This document shows positions 17,016 through 26,190 of a DNA stretch of 64,000 nucleotides, piece after piece (the stretch's first letter is position 1; each line of letters starts with the position of its first letter). The notes under the pieces are model-generated. The model saw only the letters and a program-made list of their open reading frames with translations. It did not search any database and was not told the DNA's origin. Source of the stretch: Winogradskyella sp. (lineage in GTDB: Bacteria; Bacteroidota; Bacteroidia; Flavobacteriales; Flavobacteriaceae); assembly GCA_002722255.1 (NCBI GenBank), contig PBLD01000001.1, positions 268,012 to 332,011 on the forward strand, given 5' to 3'. Both the position numbers and the translations under genes were made by a program.

Positions 17016-18178
17016 TTTTCTGTTGTTTTATAGTTATATAATAAGTAAGAAAGGTCATCCAACAATTCAAACAGGCGATTTTCAAAATCAAGGTTGCCTT
17101 GTGTTATTTTACTGCCGTCAAATGCTTTGCAAATGGTCGGCTCTTCCATTTTTCCGTATTCGTTGAACTCATTGTTGATGCTTTCGGAAAGGCTTTCATA
17201 TAGCCAACCTTTGGTATCTGCGATAAATGAAATGTACTTTTCCATTCCGATTGCTTCGGTTTCGTAATCATCGTCATAAGGGTCTTCTTCGGGCAATGGT
17301 GCGTTTCTAAAAAAAGTTGCTTTCGGATATTCAGTACAAAGGGCAAACGCATTACACGCTACCTGCCAACATTCCCTGTCGAACGTGTCAAGGCTTTTAA
17401 ATCGGTTCAAACGCTGTTCAAATATCTTTAGATTGCTTCGGTTAAATAACTTTTGTTCTATCCTGTCGCCAATATATTCGGCATTTCTCAACTCACTTCT
17501 ATATGTTTCTGTTTCGTCCGTTTCCTCGTCCTGTTCTACCCAATCTTTATGCGTTTCATACAACCAATACAAATAGCTGTCTTCCTGCCTGTAATACGGC
17601 ACATCGGCAATATGGTACAGATAACTGCATACCGATACAAGTAGCTGTGCGGTCTTTTTACGCTTCGGGTCTTTGAGCATTTTAAAGAGTGGTGCAATAG
17701 GAATATAATACAAGGTTGTACCTACATTATACCTTTCCTCACTTACAAAAAAGGTTTTCTTACTATCCTGTACCAATTTGAAACTGTCCCAATTTATGTT
17801 GGTACGTTTTACTTTGGTTTCCATATCCCACATAGATAATACTACATTGTATGGAAACTCAAAATCATGGGTTTGCATCGGTTCAATGCTGTAATGCTCG
17901 GCAAGTCGGGAAAGGGACTTGTAAAAATCCCTCTCCGTTTTCTGACAAGCCTGTACGGATTGTGCTGTTTTCAGTTTAGGCAGAAACGTACACTTTAGAA
18001 TACCATTGGTAGCATTGCTATCGGTACGGATTTCTGCTTGTCTTTCTGCACTTGGTTTGCGTCCTTTGGTCTTTGTAGCCAATTTGCGAACTCGCCCAAC
18101 TGTCGGTGTAACTGCTGTTGTCGTTTCTGTTCGGGTATATTGATTGTTCCCGATATGATGTTGCGTTGCATAATTCAT
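17012..18178 (-). CDS. PRTRC cluster protein, possibly protein F
   Basis: The 388-residue soluble protein has a basic low-complexity N-terminus (RKLATKTKGRKPSAERQAEI) and a helical remainder with acidic patches (QDEETDETET; EEDPYDDDYETEAIGMEKYI). I do not recognise a catalytic motif. It lies between PRTRC protein C and protein B with a four-base overlap, so it is part of the cassette; by position it may correspond to protein F. Confidence 0.75.
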   Translation of the reverse strand: MNYATQHHIGNNQYTRTETTTAVTPTVGRVRKLATKTKGRKPSAERQAEIRTDSNATNGILKCTFLPKLKTAQSVQACQKTERDFYKSLSRLAEHYSIEPMQTHDFEFPYNVVLSMWDMETKVKRTNINWDSFKLVQDSKKTFFVSEERYNVGTTLYYIPIAPLFKMLKDPKRKKTAQLLVSVCSYLYHIADVPYYRQEDSYLYWLYETHKDWVEQDEETDETETYRSELRNAEYIGDRIEQKLFNRSNLKIFEQRLNRFKSLDTFDRECWQVACNAFALCTEYPKATFFRNAPLPEEDPYDDDYETEAIGMEKYISFIADTKGWLYESLSESINNEFNEYGKMEEPTICKAFDGSKITQGNLDFENRLFELLDDLSYLLYNYKTTEK

Positions 18179-18195
18179 CGTTTTAAAATTTTGGT

Positions 18196-18414
18196 TTAAC
18201 CTTTCGTACCCATTACGCTCTCAAATTTGTACTCTACCGCATCGTCTTTTATCTGTGGTGCAGATGCTTTTGCCGTTGTCAAAATCGGGTACATATTGGC
18301 GTAAAAATTCATTACGGCTTCCACGCTCCAACGTGGCTCTGGGTCGGTCAGTCTGATGTCCTGTCCTTTGTCTTTGAGTATGAAAACTCGTTCTAATTGC
18401 GTTGCTAATAACAT
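18196..18414 (-). CDS. PRTRC system protein C
   Basis: The 72-residue protein shows the short PRTRC C family pattern: RVFILKDKGQDIRLTDPEPR, WSVEAVMNFYANMYPILTTA, and a C-terminal VEYKFESVMGTKG. Some members resemble ubiquitin-like folds, which would fit the ThiF partner, but that is inference. A competing minus-strand frame (18221-18439) has no such pattern. Confidence 0.88.
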   Translation of the reverse strand: MLLATQLERVFILKDKGQDIRLTDPEPRWSVEAVMNFYANMYPILTTAKASAPQIKDDAVEYKFESVMGTKG

Positions 18415-18441
18415 AACTTTCTAATTTTGGGGTTAACACTT

Positions 18442-19044
18442 TTATTCTTCCTCGTCCGCTTCATCAATAGGATAATCGGCAGTAACTTCTTCCACCTTTG
18501 GCGGTTCGGGTGTAGCTTCTTCCATTGCTCCGAAAAGGCTCGGTGTTGCGAACTTGTCGGACAATGAAGTTTTGCGTTTGCGTATCTCGTCCGCTTTTTC
18601 GGGAAACTCCGTTATATCGGGTACTTTCATCCACGCTTCGCGGAACTTGCCCTCTTTCTCCAACTCGTCAGCCTTTACCATAGCATCTTTAAATTTCTTG
18701 TCTTTGGCTTCTTTTTCCTTTTTCTCCTTTTCTGCTTTTTCTTTCTCGATTGCCGATTGCTTTTTAACTTCTTCCAATTGCTTTAAGAATTTTTCCATAT
18801 CCACCATTAAGCCCGATACCTTTTGTATAGGTGTGGTAATCTGTTCAAAAAATCCCTCGTCAAACTCTTGGGGTGTGGCGTTAAATGTCAATGGGGGAAT
18901 AAGGTTTTTGGCACTATCTCCGCATTGTTCGTTATTGAGCAATACTGTTACGATTAGGTTGCTTTCTATTCCTTTTGAAATGTTCAGTTGCAATACTCCT
19001 GTAAAGTCCAACTGCTGTATCTGATTGAAAAAATTTGTGTTCAT
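18442..19044 (-). CDS. PRTRC system protein E
   Basis: The 200-residue protein has an N-terminal domain (NQIQQLDFTGVLQLNISKG; PPLTFNATPQEFDEGFFEQI). A long Lys/Glu coiled coil (about residues 85-125) follows, and the tail is acidic (YPIDEADEEE). This is the PRTRC protein E architecture. It is upstream of protein C in the minus-strand operon. Confidence 0.88.
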   Translation of the reverse strand: MNTNFFNQIQQLDFTGVLQLNISKGIESNLIVTVLLNNEQCGDSAKNLIPPLTFNATPQEFDEGFFEQITTPIQKVSGLMVDMEKFLKQLEEVKKQSAIEKEKAEKEKKEKEAKDKKFKDAMVKADELEKEGKFREAWMKVPDITEFPEKADEIRKRKTSLSDKFATPSLFGAMEEATPEPPKVEEVTADYPIDEADEEE

Positions 19045-19056
19045 CGTTCTTTGATT

Positions 19057-19251
19057 TTAATTGTTGTTTAACCGTTTTTTGATTGCTTTTAGTTTCTCGT
19101 ATATGTCCATCCAATAGGCATTTTGCCTTTTATCGAAGTCTGAAAAACTTTTGTCCTCGTGGCTATACCCTGTATTTCGTTTGGCAATACAGATAGCTTC
19201 TTTTAGGTCGGTTACTTCAATTTCGTAACCGTTCAAATCCGTTATTTTCAT
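19057..19251 (-). CDS. small conserved ICE protein
   Basis: The 64-residue soluble protein starts MKITDLNGYEIEVTDLKEAI. It has no recognisable domain. It sits 12 bases upstream of PRTRC E on the same strand, and the codon use matches neighbours. Probably an element-maintenance accessory. Confidence 0.7.
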   Translation of the reverse strand: MKITDLNGYEIEVTDLKEAICIAKRNTGYSHEDKSFSDFDKRQNAYWMDIYEKLKAIKKRLNNN

Positions 19252-19265
19252 ACCTGTTCTAATTC

Positions 19266-19604
19266 TTATTTAGTGATTTCCGCTATTTGGTCAATCCTGC
19301 CGTAAACAATACTTCTAAGGCTTGTTTTGTCGGGGGCGTTGTATTCTGCCCAACTGCCGTACTGCTTCACTACATAGGTTTTCAAAATATCCTCAAACCC
19401 GAAGCGATAACCCATAAGGGGTACGGCTCTTTTGAAGTAGGCATTTCGGTTTACTGCTTCCGCAAGCCAATTTTTTTCTGCTCGGCTCAACTTGTCGCTT
19501 TTGTTCAGTTTTTCCCTTAGTAGGTAAACCTTTGCATTTTGCAGGGTTTCCAATTCGGGAACATCGTAGCGTACAAACTTTGTGGCTATTGCTGTCGTTT
19601 CCAT
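19266..19604 (-). CDS. conserved hypothetical ICE protein
   Basis: The 112-residue soluble protein contains LSRAEKNWLAEAVNRNAYFK and a C-terminal TSLRSIVYGRIDQIAEI. No known domain is apparent. The operon position (minus strand, between PRTRC E and the DUF932 gene) and gap-free neighbours support it as real. Confidence 0.72.
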   Translation of the reverse strand: METTAIATKFVRYDVPELETLQNAKVYLLREKLNKSDKLSRAEKNWLAEAVNRNAYFKRAVPLMGYRFGFEDILKTYVVKQYGSWAEYNAPDKTSLRSIVYGRIDQIAEITK

Positions 19605-19621
19605 TGTATCTGCTTTAAGTG

Positions 19622-20005
19622 TTATGAATTAGTTTCAGCATCGGTGTATTTTCCATTTTCATAGTAGCCTATAAGCCGTTCCCAAAGCCGTATTAGGCTG
19701 TCGATATCTACATAGAAATACTCTGTTCTGTTGCAATAGATGATGTATATAGCTTCATCCCTGTATTGCGTTTCAAGGCTTTTTTCTTTAGCCATACTTT
19801 TGGCTTCGTCTATGGTTTTTGCTTTCATATTCTGCTGTTTTGTATCGTTATCAATCTTTACTATATCCACAATGGCACATTCGGGACAACCCTCTACGGC
19901 TGTTATCTGCTGTATTGCTCTCTGCTTTCCGCTAAGTGATACTACTGTCAGCGTTACTTTGCCTGTGTCGTGTTTCAGCGTTGCTTTATAGGTTTCCATT
20001 GTCAT
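19622..20005 (-). CDS. conserved hypothetical ICE protein
   Basis: The 127-residue soluble protein has an N-terminal beta region (METYKATLKHDTGKVTLTVV, then QITAVEGCPECAIVDIVKID) and a C-terminal part with Tyr-rich YCNRTEYFYVDIDSLIRLWE. The CPEC pair could bind a metal, but only one pair is seen. It belongs to the minus-strand maintenance operon. Confidence 0.72.
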   Translation of the reverse strand: MTMETYKATLKHDTGKVTLTVVSLSGKQRAIQQITAVEGCPECAIVDIVKIDNDTKQQNMKAKTIDEAKSMAKEKSLETQYRDEAIYIIYCNRTEYFYVDIDSLIRLWERLIGYYENGKYTDAETNS

Positions 20006-20057
20006 AGCTGTTGTTTATAATAGGCTACCACCGATTAAGGCGGTAGCCTGTGGTTAT

Positions 20058-21131
20058 CTAATTAAGGTTTAGGATTTCCGCACCGTCCAGAGCAAATGCA
20101 GTACATAGTTCAAATGCTTTCTGCGATTTGAGTTGGGCAGTACCACCCAATACAATGCTCTGCAACTTGGCTTCGTCATTCTTGTAACTCCTTACATTCT
20201 GATAGTAGCCTGTCACAGAATTGTACGCTCCGAACAACGTACCTTTGGTAGTGTCCATTTGTTGGGTGTCGCTTATCATAGCATACGCAAAAGCATCCTC
20301 AACGACATTTTTGAACACGGTGGAAATTTCATCTTCCGCACCTTTTTTGATTAGGTCAAGCGTTTCCTTATTTGGGCAAAGTGCCAACTGTATTAGCTTT
20401 CTTACTTCTCGGTCTGTTACCTTTACTTTTGCCCATTCGTTGAAAATGCCCTCTAATTGGTTGCTCAATGTGTTGGCAAGTCCCATAATCTTGTGAGCGT
20501 TCTCGATACGTTGTTTTGCTCCCGAAGTGTGCTTGATACGGACTACATTGGTCATACTGCGTAACGAAGCATTCAGCGTGTTTTGGCATACAATACGGAT
20601 AGGCGTAAATGCGGCTGTGATACTTCCGCTACCATCGTGCGAAGTGGTTAGGAAAATGTACTTTTCCGTAACATCATCGCCATTGCCTACACGGATATAG
20701 TCGGGCAATTTGGCTGTGATAAAAACACGTTCTCCGTTGCCTAACGCTCCTGCGGTTTCGTACAGAATGCCCTCGCCACCGCCTACAATGGCATCAAAGA
20801 AATTAAAGGCTTCACGGTTTTGTACGATATGGTAATCCTTACCGACTACGCCCAATACTGCATTGTTATCGGTGCGTATGTTGGCGAAATAGTTAGGTAC
20901 TTCTAATTCGCTACTGCCTATCTCTATGCCGTTGGTGGTTTCGATAATGCCCGAACCTTTGGTAAATAGTGGGGATTTTACGACTTCGTAATCTAACCCT
21001 GCGTATTTGATTGCTTCCTCACTTGTCGGGTATTGTTCTACGATTTGACCTAAACCGTGCCACGCTTTTTGTTGTACGCTAAAAAATGAATAACGTCCTG
21101 TTCTCTCGTTGAAATTGATATTATGTGCCAT
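20058..21131 (-). CDS. DUF932 (phage/plasmid-like) protein
   Basis: The 357-residue protein starts MAHNINFNERTGRYSFFSVQ and has AWHGLGQIVEQYPTSEEAIK, LTTSHDGSGSITAAFTPIRI and VCQNTLNASLR. These are hallmarks of the DUF932 family found in phages and conjugative elements, sometimes next to SSB genes. The precise function is unknown; a DNA-metabolism role is suggested by the adjacent SSB. Confidence 0.9.
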   Translation of the reverse strand: MAHNINFNERTGRYSFFSVQQKAWHGLGQIVEQYPTSEEAIKYAGLDYEVVKSPLFTKGSGIIETTNGIEIGSSELEVPNYFANIRTDNNAVLGVVGKDYHIVQNREAFNFFDAIVGGGEGILYETAGALGNGERVFITAKLPDYIRVGNGDDVTEKYIFLTTSHDGSGSITAAFTPIRIVCQNTLNASLRSMTNVVRIKHTSGAKQRIENAHKIMGLANTLSNQLEGIFNEWAKVKVTDREVRKLIQLALCPNKETLDLIKKGAEDEISTVFKNVVEDAFAYAMISDTQQMDTTKGTLFGAYNSVTGYYQNVRSYKNDEAKLQSIVLGGTAQLKSQKAFELCTAFALDGAEILNLN

Positions 21132-21175
21132 AATGCTTAAAATTTGATGTTTAAAAAATGATTGAATACTCGTTG

Positions 21176-21568
21176 TTAGAATGGGAGGTCGTCATCTGCT
21201 CCCTGTGCAGTAAAGCTGTTGTTCTCGGCTTGTGCAGTAGCCTGTATGGTTTCGGCTCTCTTACTACCTCCGTGCAGTTTGATTTGAGAGGTATGAAAGT
21301 TCAGCCCCGAATGTGCTTCGCCGTTTTTGCCTATCCACGCCCTTGTGCTTATTCTGCCTGTGAGTTCTACCAAAGTGCCTTTTGTGAGTAGGCTTGCCAC
21401 GTTTGCAGAAATCCAATAGGCACAATCGAAATAGGTTGTTTGCTCTATTCGTTCACCTTGCTTGTTTTTGTAGCTTTCATTGGTCGCTACTGAAAAGTTT
21501 ACTACCTGTTTTTCGTTCGACAATGTGCGTACTTCCGCATTTTTTGTCAGTCTTCCGATAATGTTCAT
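21176..21568 (-). CDS. ssb: single-stranded DNA-binding protein (ICE copy)
   Basis: The 130-residue protein has the OB-fold SSB signature MNIIGRLTKNAEVRTLSNEK, VNFSVATNESYK and FDCAYW. It ends with the acidic tip DDDLPF that recruits SSB partners. It is the first gene of the minus-strand maintenance operon. A second SSB, without the acidic tip, is at 46388. Confidence 0.93.
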   Translation of the reverse strand: MNIIGRLTKNAEVRTLSNEKQVVNFSVATNESYKNKQGERIEQTTYFDCAYWISANVASLLTKGTLVELTGRISTRAWIGKNGEAHSGLNFHTSQIKLHGGSKRAETIQATAQAENNSFTAQGADDDLPF

Positions 21569-21942
21569 AATCGTCCTGTTTTAAAAGTTTTACATTTTGT
21601 TACGTTCGCTTTTCTCGTTTCCTGCTTCCTGTTGTGGTTTGCTCCGCTTCGCTTCGCATAATTTTTTCCAAAAGAAAAACCGGAAAAAAGAAAGCAGATA
21701 ATCCAAGCGGGCAATAGCGAAAACCAAGAAAAAAAATGATTTAATGGGGGTTCCTTTAGGGGGAAACCGTTCATTCATTTTTTTTATTGGTGGGTGTGTG
21801 CGGTGGCTGCCCGCTATAACTTAGCTGCCTTTTTACCGGTTGATTGTGGAAATATTCTGTTCTAATTTTTATGGAATAAATGACCAGGCTATGAGAGCCT
21901 GAAATAGAGGTTGGAATAATCGAAAAGTAAGGGCATAAAAAA

Positions 21943-21964
21943 AGCAGGATAGTTAAATCCTGCT
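21943..21964 (-). terminator. integrase terminator
   Basis: A perfect hairpin AGCAGGAT-AGTTAA-ATCCTGCT lies downstream of the minus-strand integrase and is followed on that strand by seven T. The remainder of 21569-21995, between SSB and integrase, holds purine-rich sequence with overlapping spurious frames and no gene I can support. Confidence 0.85.
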
Positions 21965-21995
21965 TCAATCTGATAAGTAAAGAATGCACTAATTT

Positions 21996-23321
21996 TTAAA
22001 CCATAATTTCTTCGGTATTGTAAATTTTATCTGCGTTTGTATGTTCATTCAATAATGCTATTTCTTCCCGTTCCATTTTAATAATAAACGCATCTTCCAT
22101 TGCCTTAAATTTAGGCGAAACCAAATCCATATCCTTACTGATTTTTTGGCTGGTAATCTTAGCATAAATCTGTGTAGTGGAAATATTCTTATGACCCATC
22201 ATTTTGCTAAGGCTTTCAAGCGGAACACCCTCGGTCAAAAACATTGTGGCGAATGTATGACGGGCGGTGTGGAATGTAACTTTCTGTTCTGTAACAATAC
22301 CCGCTTCCTCAATAAGTTTACCTATATGCGTGTTGCAAGTCGCATTGGATGGCATTGGGAATACAAAATCATTTCTTGTAGCTCCACGATATTTCTCAAT
22401 GATGCGTTTGGGGATTTCCAAAAGACGGACGTTGGAGGCAACATCTGATTTCTTTCTCCTGCTGATTATCCATTGGTGTCCATCAAAGAAAGACTGGATA
22501 TTGCTCCATTTCAGTTTCTTAATGTCTATGTAAGAAAGCCCTGTGAAGCAACTGAAAATAAAAAGGTCTTTTACAAGTTCATATCGAGGCTTAGATGGTT
22601 TCAGGAGCATTAAGGTTTCTACATCCTCTTTTAAAAGGTAGCTGCGGTCGGTTTCTTCCATACTGATTTCATAATCCTCAAAAGGATTATCCCGTATCAA
22701 GCCTTTTTTAATAGCCAATTCTGCCAAAGCAATAACTGGCATTGTGTAAACCCAAACCGTATTATGGGTACATTCCTTATCAATGCGAAGAAAGAAATCA
22801 AACTCACGAATAAAATCAGAAGTGAGTTCCCGGAAAGCCATATCGTCCCGATGGTAACGCTCCCTTATAAATTCGCTAAGATGGTTGTAAACAGTGTTGT
22901 ATTTGCTATACGTGCTTTGAGAGCGTTTTCCCTTAGCGACCATTTTTTCAAAGTCTTCATTTTGGTCTTTAAAGACTTTTAGTACGGCATCGTCCATTAC
23001 ACCAACACCCAAAAACGAGAGCTTTACTTTCTGTGCGGTCGCAAAACCCTCGTGCTTCAGCATATCTTCGTAAATCTTGTCGATACGACCCCGTACGTTA
23101 TCCAGCTTTTGGTTAATGTTCAAAGCGGTGGCACTCTTGCCCTCAACTCTTCCGTATTTTAAATCCCAATTTTTCGGGTTAATTTCTAACTTTGTTCCCA
23201 AAGTTTTAGCTGTTCCATCAATGGTAATACGTGCCATAATCGGTGCATTACCGTTCTTTTTCAGTTCGTTCTTTTTCAGGTAGAAAAGCAGTTTGAACGT
23301 GGACTTTTTTGTCTGTTCCAT
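21996..23321 (-). CDS. int: IntDOT-type tyrosine recombinase (ICE integrase)
   Basis: The 441-residue protein has an Arm-binding N-terminal domain, a SAM-like core-binding domain and the catalytic domain. Catalytic residues visible are H351 and R354 (HTARH), H377 (MMGHKN) and Tyr386 (TTQIYAKI). The first catalytic Arg is replaced by Ser263 (TGLSYIDI), as is typical of Bacteroidetes IntDOT-like enzymes. It is placed at the edge of the element and catalyses integration and excision. It is not an integron-type IntI: no patch between boxes II and III is evident. Confidence 0.95.
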   Translation of the reverse strand: MEQTKKSTFKLLFYLKKNELKKNGNAPIMARITIDGTAKTLGTKLEINPKNWDLKYGRVEGKSATALNINQKLDNVRGRIDKIYEDMLKHEGFATAQKVKLSFLGVGVMDDAVLKVFKDQNEDFEKMVAKGKRSQSTYSKYNTVYNHLSEFIRERYHRDDMAFRELTSDFIREFDFFLRIDKECTHNTVWVYTMPVIALAELAIKKGLIRDNPFEDYEISMEETDRSYLLKEDVETLMLLKPSKPRYELVKDLFIFSCFTGLSYIDIKKLKWSNIQSFFDGHQWIISRRKKSDVASNVRLLEIPKRIIEKYRGATRNDFVFPMPSNATCNTHIGKLIEEAGIVTEQKVTFHTARHTFATMFLTEGVPLESLSKMMGHKNISTTQIYAKITSQKISKDMDLVSPKFKAMEDAFIIKMEREEIALLNEHTNADKIYNTEEIMV

Positions 23322-23541
23322 AACTCAAATGTTTAATGTTTAAAATTAAATTACATTGAGTTACAAGGGAATGTAAAAAAGGGTGCAAAAGACTGAAATA
23401 TAAACAGTTAAGCTATGTAGTTACCTTTATCAATCGGTAACGAATTAGTAACCTAACCTTGTGTTTTCAAGCCCAAAACCTATCAGACACCGAGTTCCAA
23501 ACTAAGACTACTGTTTTATAAAGCATTGTATAGCAACGGGT

Positions 23542-24099
23542 TTAATCGTTTTGCTTATTTTTGCTTTTTACTAATCTTTTTATGTAAAAATTTTCAAGCT
23601 CTTTTTTCAAAATATTAAAGGCTGTGTAAATCCTATATTCCACCACCTTTTGCGTAACACCTAACATCTCTGCAATCTCACTATGTTTTTTTCCTTCAAC
23701 CTTACTTAATAAAAAAGCTACGCGTTGTTCTTCCTTTAAACTGGCGAGTACACTTTTATATTTTTCCAAATATTGCTCTTGCTCCATAATAAATTCTGGA
23801 GTTTCGTTTGTGTACTGTTTTGATTTGGTTTTTTGGTAGTTTAAAACCACTTTTTGATGTTTAATTTCGTTAAGCATCAAATTATTTGCAACCGTAAACA
23901 AAAAAGACTTAGCCTTAGCAAAAGTTATCTGCTTGCAATTATCCCACAACTTTATAAAAGCTTCTTGTGCTTTGTCTCTAGGATTATACTGAGAGCCGTA
24001 TTTATAATATAGAAAATTGTGAACATCATCTGAGTATTTATTATAAACACGCTCAAATGCCGCTTCTTCACAAATATTATCGTTAAGACTTTTAGACAA
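23542..24099 (-). CDS. ECF-type RNA polymerase sigma factor
   Basis: The 185-residue protein has sigma region 2 (DKAQEAFIKLWDNCKQITFA, KAKSFLFTVANNLMLNEIKH) and region 4 with a helix-turn-helix (KEEQRVAFLLSKVEGKKHSE, IAEMLGVTQKVVEYRIYTAF). It is the first chromosomal gene beyond the element. It is divergent from a lipoprotein gene with 108 bases between, so the two may share a control region. No anti-sigma gene is adjacent. Confidence 0.92.
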   Translation of the reverse strand: MSKSLNDNICEEAAFERVYNKYSDDVHNFLYYKYGSQYNPRDKAQEAFIKLWDNCKQITFAKAKSFLFTVANNLMLNEIKHQKVVLNYQKTKSKQYTNETPEFIMEQEQYLEKYKSVLASLKEEQRVAFLLSKVEGKKHSEIAEMLGVTQKVVEYRIYTAFNILKKELENFYIKRLVKSKNKQND

Positions 24100-24207
24100 G
24101 GTTAAAAAGTTTTGTCTAAAGGTATATAAATATTTTTTTGAAAAAAGTTCAGTAGTTTTTAAAAGTGAGTTGTTATATCTTAAATGGCAATAAAAACTTT
24201 AGTCATT

Positions 24208-25272
24208 ATGAAACTCAAAACATTTTTAATCCTTTTTGTTATCACTTTCGCTTTTTCGTCTTGTAGAAAAGAAGAAAGAGAGTTTATTCAAACACCTGAA
24301 GAAGAAATTTTAGAGGCCAATACAAATGTCGCTGCTCTTATTAAAAGAACTGCTTCTAATGATGGCTCTTTAGATAATATAGTTGATAGAGCAAATTGTT
24401 TTGATATTGCTTTTCCTTACACTGTAAATGTTAATGGTGTGGAAATAGACGTAAATTCGGCAAGTGACTATGCCGTTATTGAGTGTGTTTTTGACCAGTC
24501 TGAAATTGATAACACTTTAAATATTGAGTTTCCTATTACAATTGTTTTATCAGATTACTCACAAGTAACCATAAACACTTTGGCAGAATTTGAGTCGTAC
24601 ACTGATAGTTGTAATGGAGAAAATGAATATGATGATGATATAGAATGTATAGATTTTATATTCCCTATTGAAGCTTCAATATTTAACCCAAATAATGAAC
24701 TATTAGAAACTATTACAATTGAAAATGATAATCAACTTTTTGATTTCATAGATGATCTTGATGAAGACAATATAACCACCCTAAATTTTCCCTTAACGTT
24801 AATCTTATTTGACAATTCTGAAGTTGTAATCAACAATTTTGATGAGTTGGAAATAGTAATAGATTATTCTATTAACTTATGTGATGAAGATGATGACTAT
24901 GATTATAGTGATGATGACTGTGACAACTGTACACCATCACAATTAGAAGATTTACTTATTAGCTGCACTGATTGGGAAGTTGATAAACTTGAGCGCGATG
25001 GAAATGATTACGACAATGCATACAATGGCTACGAGTTCAACTTTTTTAGCGATGGCACTATGTCTGTGTATTGGAACTCCATAATAGAGTATGGTACATG
25101 GACTGCTAGTGGCTCTGGCAATACTCTCGAAGTTTTAATTAACGTCCCAGCTTTACCATTATGTAATAACAATTGGATTTTGCACGAAATAGAAAACTGT
25201 TCTGACGAAACAAAAATAGATCTTAGAGTTGGCGATGAAGACAGATTACGTTATGAAAATAACTGTAATTAA
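24208..25272 (+). CDS. acidic surface lipoprotein
   Basis: The 354-residue protein starts MKLKTFLILFVITFAFSSCR; Cys19 is the lipobox acylation site. I preferred the ATG at 24208 to one 24 bases upstream because it gives a standard lipoprotein leader. Two similar beta-like repeats (PYTVNVNGVEIDVNSASDYA; FPLTLILFDNSEVVINNFDE) precede an Asp-rich stretch and a lipocalin-like C-terminal domain. That domain resembles the next gene product (SDGTMSVYWNSIIEYGTW). Function unknown; probably outer-membrane. Confidence 0.82.
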   Translation: MKLKTFLILFVITFAFSSCRKEEREFIQTPEEEILEANTNVAALIKRTASNDGSLDNIVDRANCFDIAFPYTVNVNGVEIDVNSASDYAVIECVFDQSEIDNTLNIEFPITIVLSDYSQVTINTLAEFESYTDSCNGENEYDDDIECIDFIFPIEASIFNPNNELLETITIENDNQLFDFIDDLDEDNITTLNFPLTLILFDNSEVVINNFDELEIVIDYSINLCDEDDDYDYSDDDCDNCTPSQLEDLLISCTDWEVDKLERDGNDYDNAYNGYEFNFFSDGTMSVYWNSIIEYGTWTASGSGNTLEVLINVPALPLCNNNWILHEIENCSDETKIDLRVGDEDRLRYENNCN

Positions 25273-25297
25273 TAACAAACCTTAAAATCAATTAATT

Positions 25298-25774
25298 ATG
25301 AAAACAAGATTTTTTTACAGCATTTTATTAATGATGAGTTTGTCATTAATGTCTTTTACATGTTCTGATGACGATGATGGAAGTAATCAGGATAATTCGC
25401 AAGAAATAGCTCAAATTGAAACAACCGTAGAATCTGGAGATTGGATAATTACAAGCTACATAGACTCAGGCACAGATGAGACCAACGACTTTAATGGTTA
25501 CACTTTTACTTTTGGAACCAACGGTGGTATTACAGCAACTAACGGTAATACAACTTACAATGGAACTTGGTCTGTTACCGACAGTAATAGTAATGATGAT
25601 AGTCCAGACAGTGACATAGACTTTAATTTATCATTTCCTGTACCTGATGATCATGATTTTGATGATTTAAATGACGATTGGGATATCATTAGTCACAGCA
25701 ATAACATGATTAGCTTAAGAGATGTTAGTGGTGGAGATGGAAGTGTAGACACTTTAATATTTGAAAGAAATTAA
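25298..25774 (+). CDS. lipocalin-like lipoprotein
   Basis: The 158-residue protein has a lipobox-type leader (residues 1-22, MSFTCSDDDD). A compact beta domain follows (GDWIITSYIDSGTDETNDFN, YTFTFGTNGGITATNGNTTY), typical of Bacteroidetes lipocalin-like proteins. It is 25 bases downstream of a related lipoprotein and probably in the same operon. Confidence 0.8.
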   Translation: MKTRFFYSILLMMSLSLMSFTCSDDDDGSNQDNSQEIAQIETTVESGDWIITSYIDSGTDETNDFNGYTFTFGTNGGITATNGNTTYNGTWSVTDSNSNDDSPDSDIDFNLSFPVPDDHDFDDLNDDWDIISHSNNMISLRDVSGGDGSVDTLIFERN

Positions 25775-25791
25775 TTAGAAAGCACCAAGCA

Positions 25792-26184
25792 ATGCGCAAG
25801 TGGATACTAATATTGGTTATTGCAATAGTTGTAGCAATTTTTGGCTACAATTATATATACCAAGACCACAGAGATATTCAAAGTGAACAAGCAGAATTCA
25901 CGATGACTTCTTCGGAAATAAATCAACTATTTTCTGAAAATTCCACTTCTCCTGAGCAAAAATTTTTAAACAAAACTATTGAGGTTTCAGGATTAATAAC
26001 AGATATCAATAGTAATGATATAACTATTGACGATAAAATATTCTGTCAATTCTCAAACAATCTTGAAACCTCATTAGACAAAAAAAAAGAAGACATATAA
26101 ATAAAAGGACGTGTTATTGGTTATGACGATTTGCTAGAACAAGTAAAACTAGACCAATGCACTATTATTAACCAATTAAAATAA
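25792..26184 (+). pseudogene. tRNA_anti-like (OB-fold) membrane-anchored protein, interrupted by an in-frame stop
   Basis: The frame starts MRKWILILVIAIVVAIFGYN, an N-terminal anchor, followed by an OB-fold resembling tRNA_anti-like proteins (KTIEVSGLITDINSNDITID). A TAA stops it at 26098-26100 after KKKEDI. The same frame continues at once with IKGRVIGYDDLLEQVKLDQC and ends at 26182-26184. That continuation is the expected C-terminal signature of the family, so the gene looks split by a single nonsense change. The first part alone could still make a 102-residue product. Confidence 0.75.
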
Positions 26185-26190
26185 AAAATC

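Larger units (their letters stand above)
1..23450. mobile_element. CTnDOT-like integrative and conjugative element (one end, partial)
   Basis: A contiguous block contains the Bacteroidetes tra operon (traE to traQ), excisionase-like helix-turn-helix genes, PRTRC plasmid-maintenance genes, SSB, DUF932 and an IntDOT-type integrase in the usual order. G+C is visibly higher than in the DNA after about 23.5 kb. The relaxase, coupling protein and left end lie outside the window. The right end should lie between the integrase start (23321) and the ECF sigma gene end (23542); I could not identify the exact att core. Cargo consists of SIR2-HerA and a TIGR02391 gene. Confidence 0.92.

Noticed and set aside
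21565..21989. Three overlapping minus-strand frames of 62-72 codons between SSB and integrase
   Set aside because: Lys/Phe-rich low-complexity translations, no family resemblance, mutually overlapping, and one crosses the integrase terminator.
21996..23321. The tyrosine recombinase as the integrase of the cassette array
   Set aside because: It has the IntDOT-type Ser in place of the first Arg, no IntI-specific patch, sits at the ICE end and is more than 20 kb from the array.
23322..23541. ICE attachment core
   Set aside because: Candidate strings such as GTGCAAAAG and the dyad GTTACC-N10-GGTAAC are present, but without the opposite end of the element no direct repeat can be confirmed.
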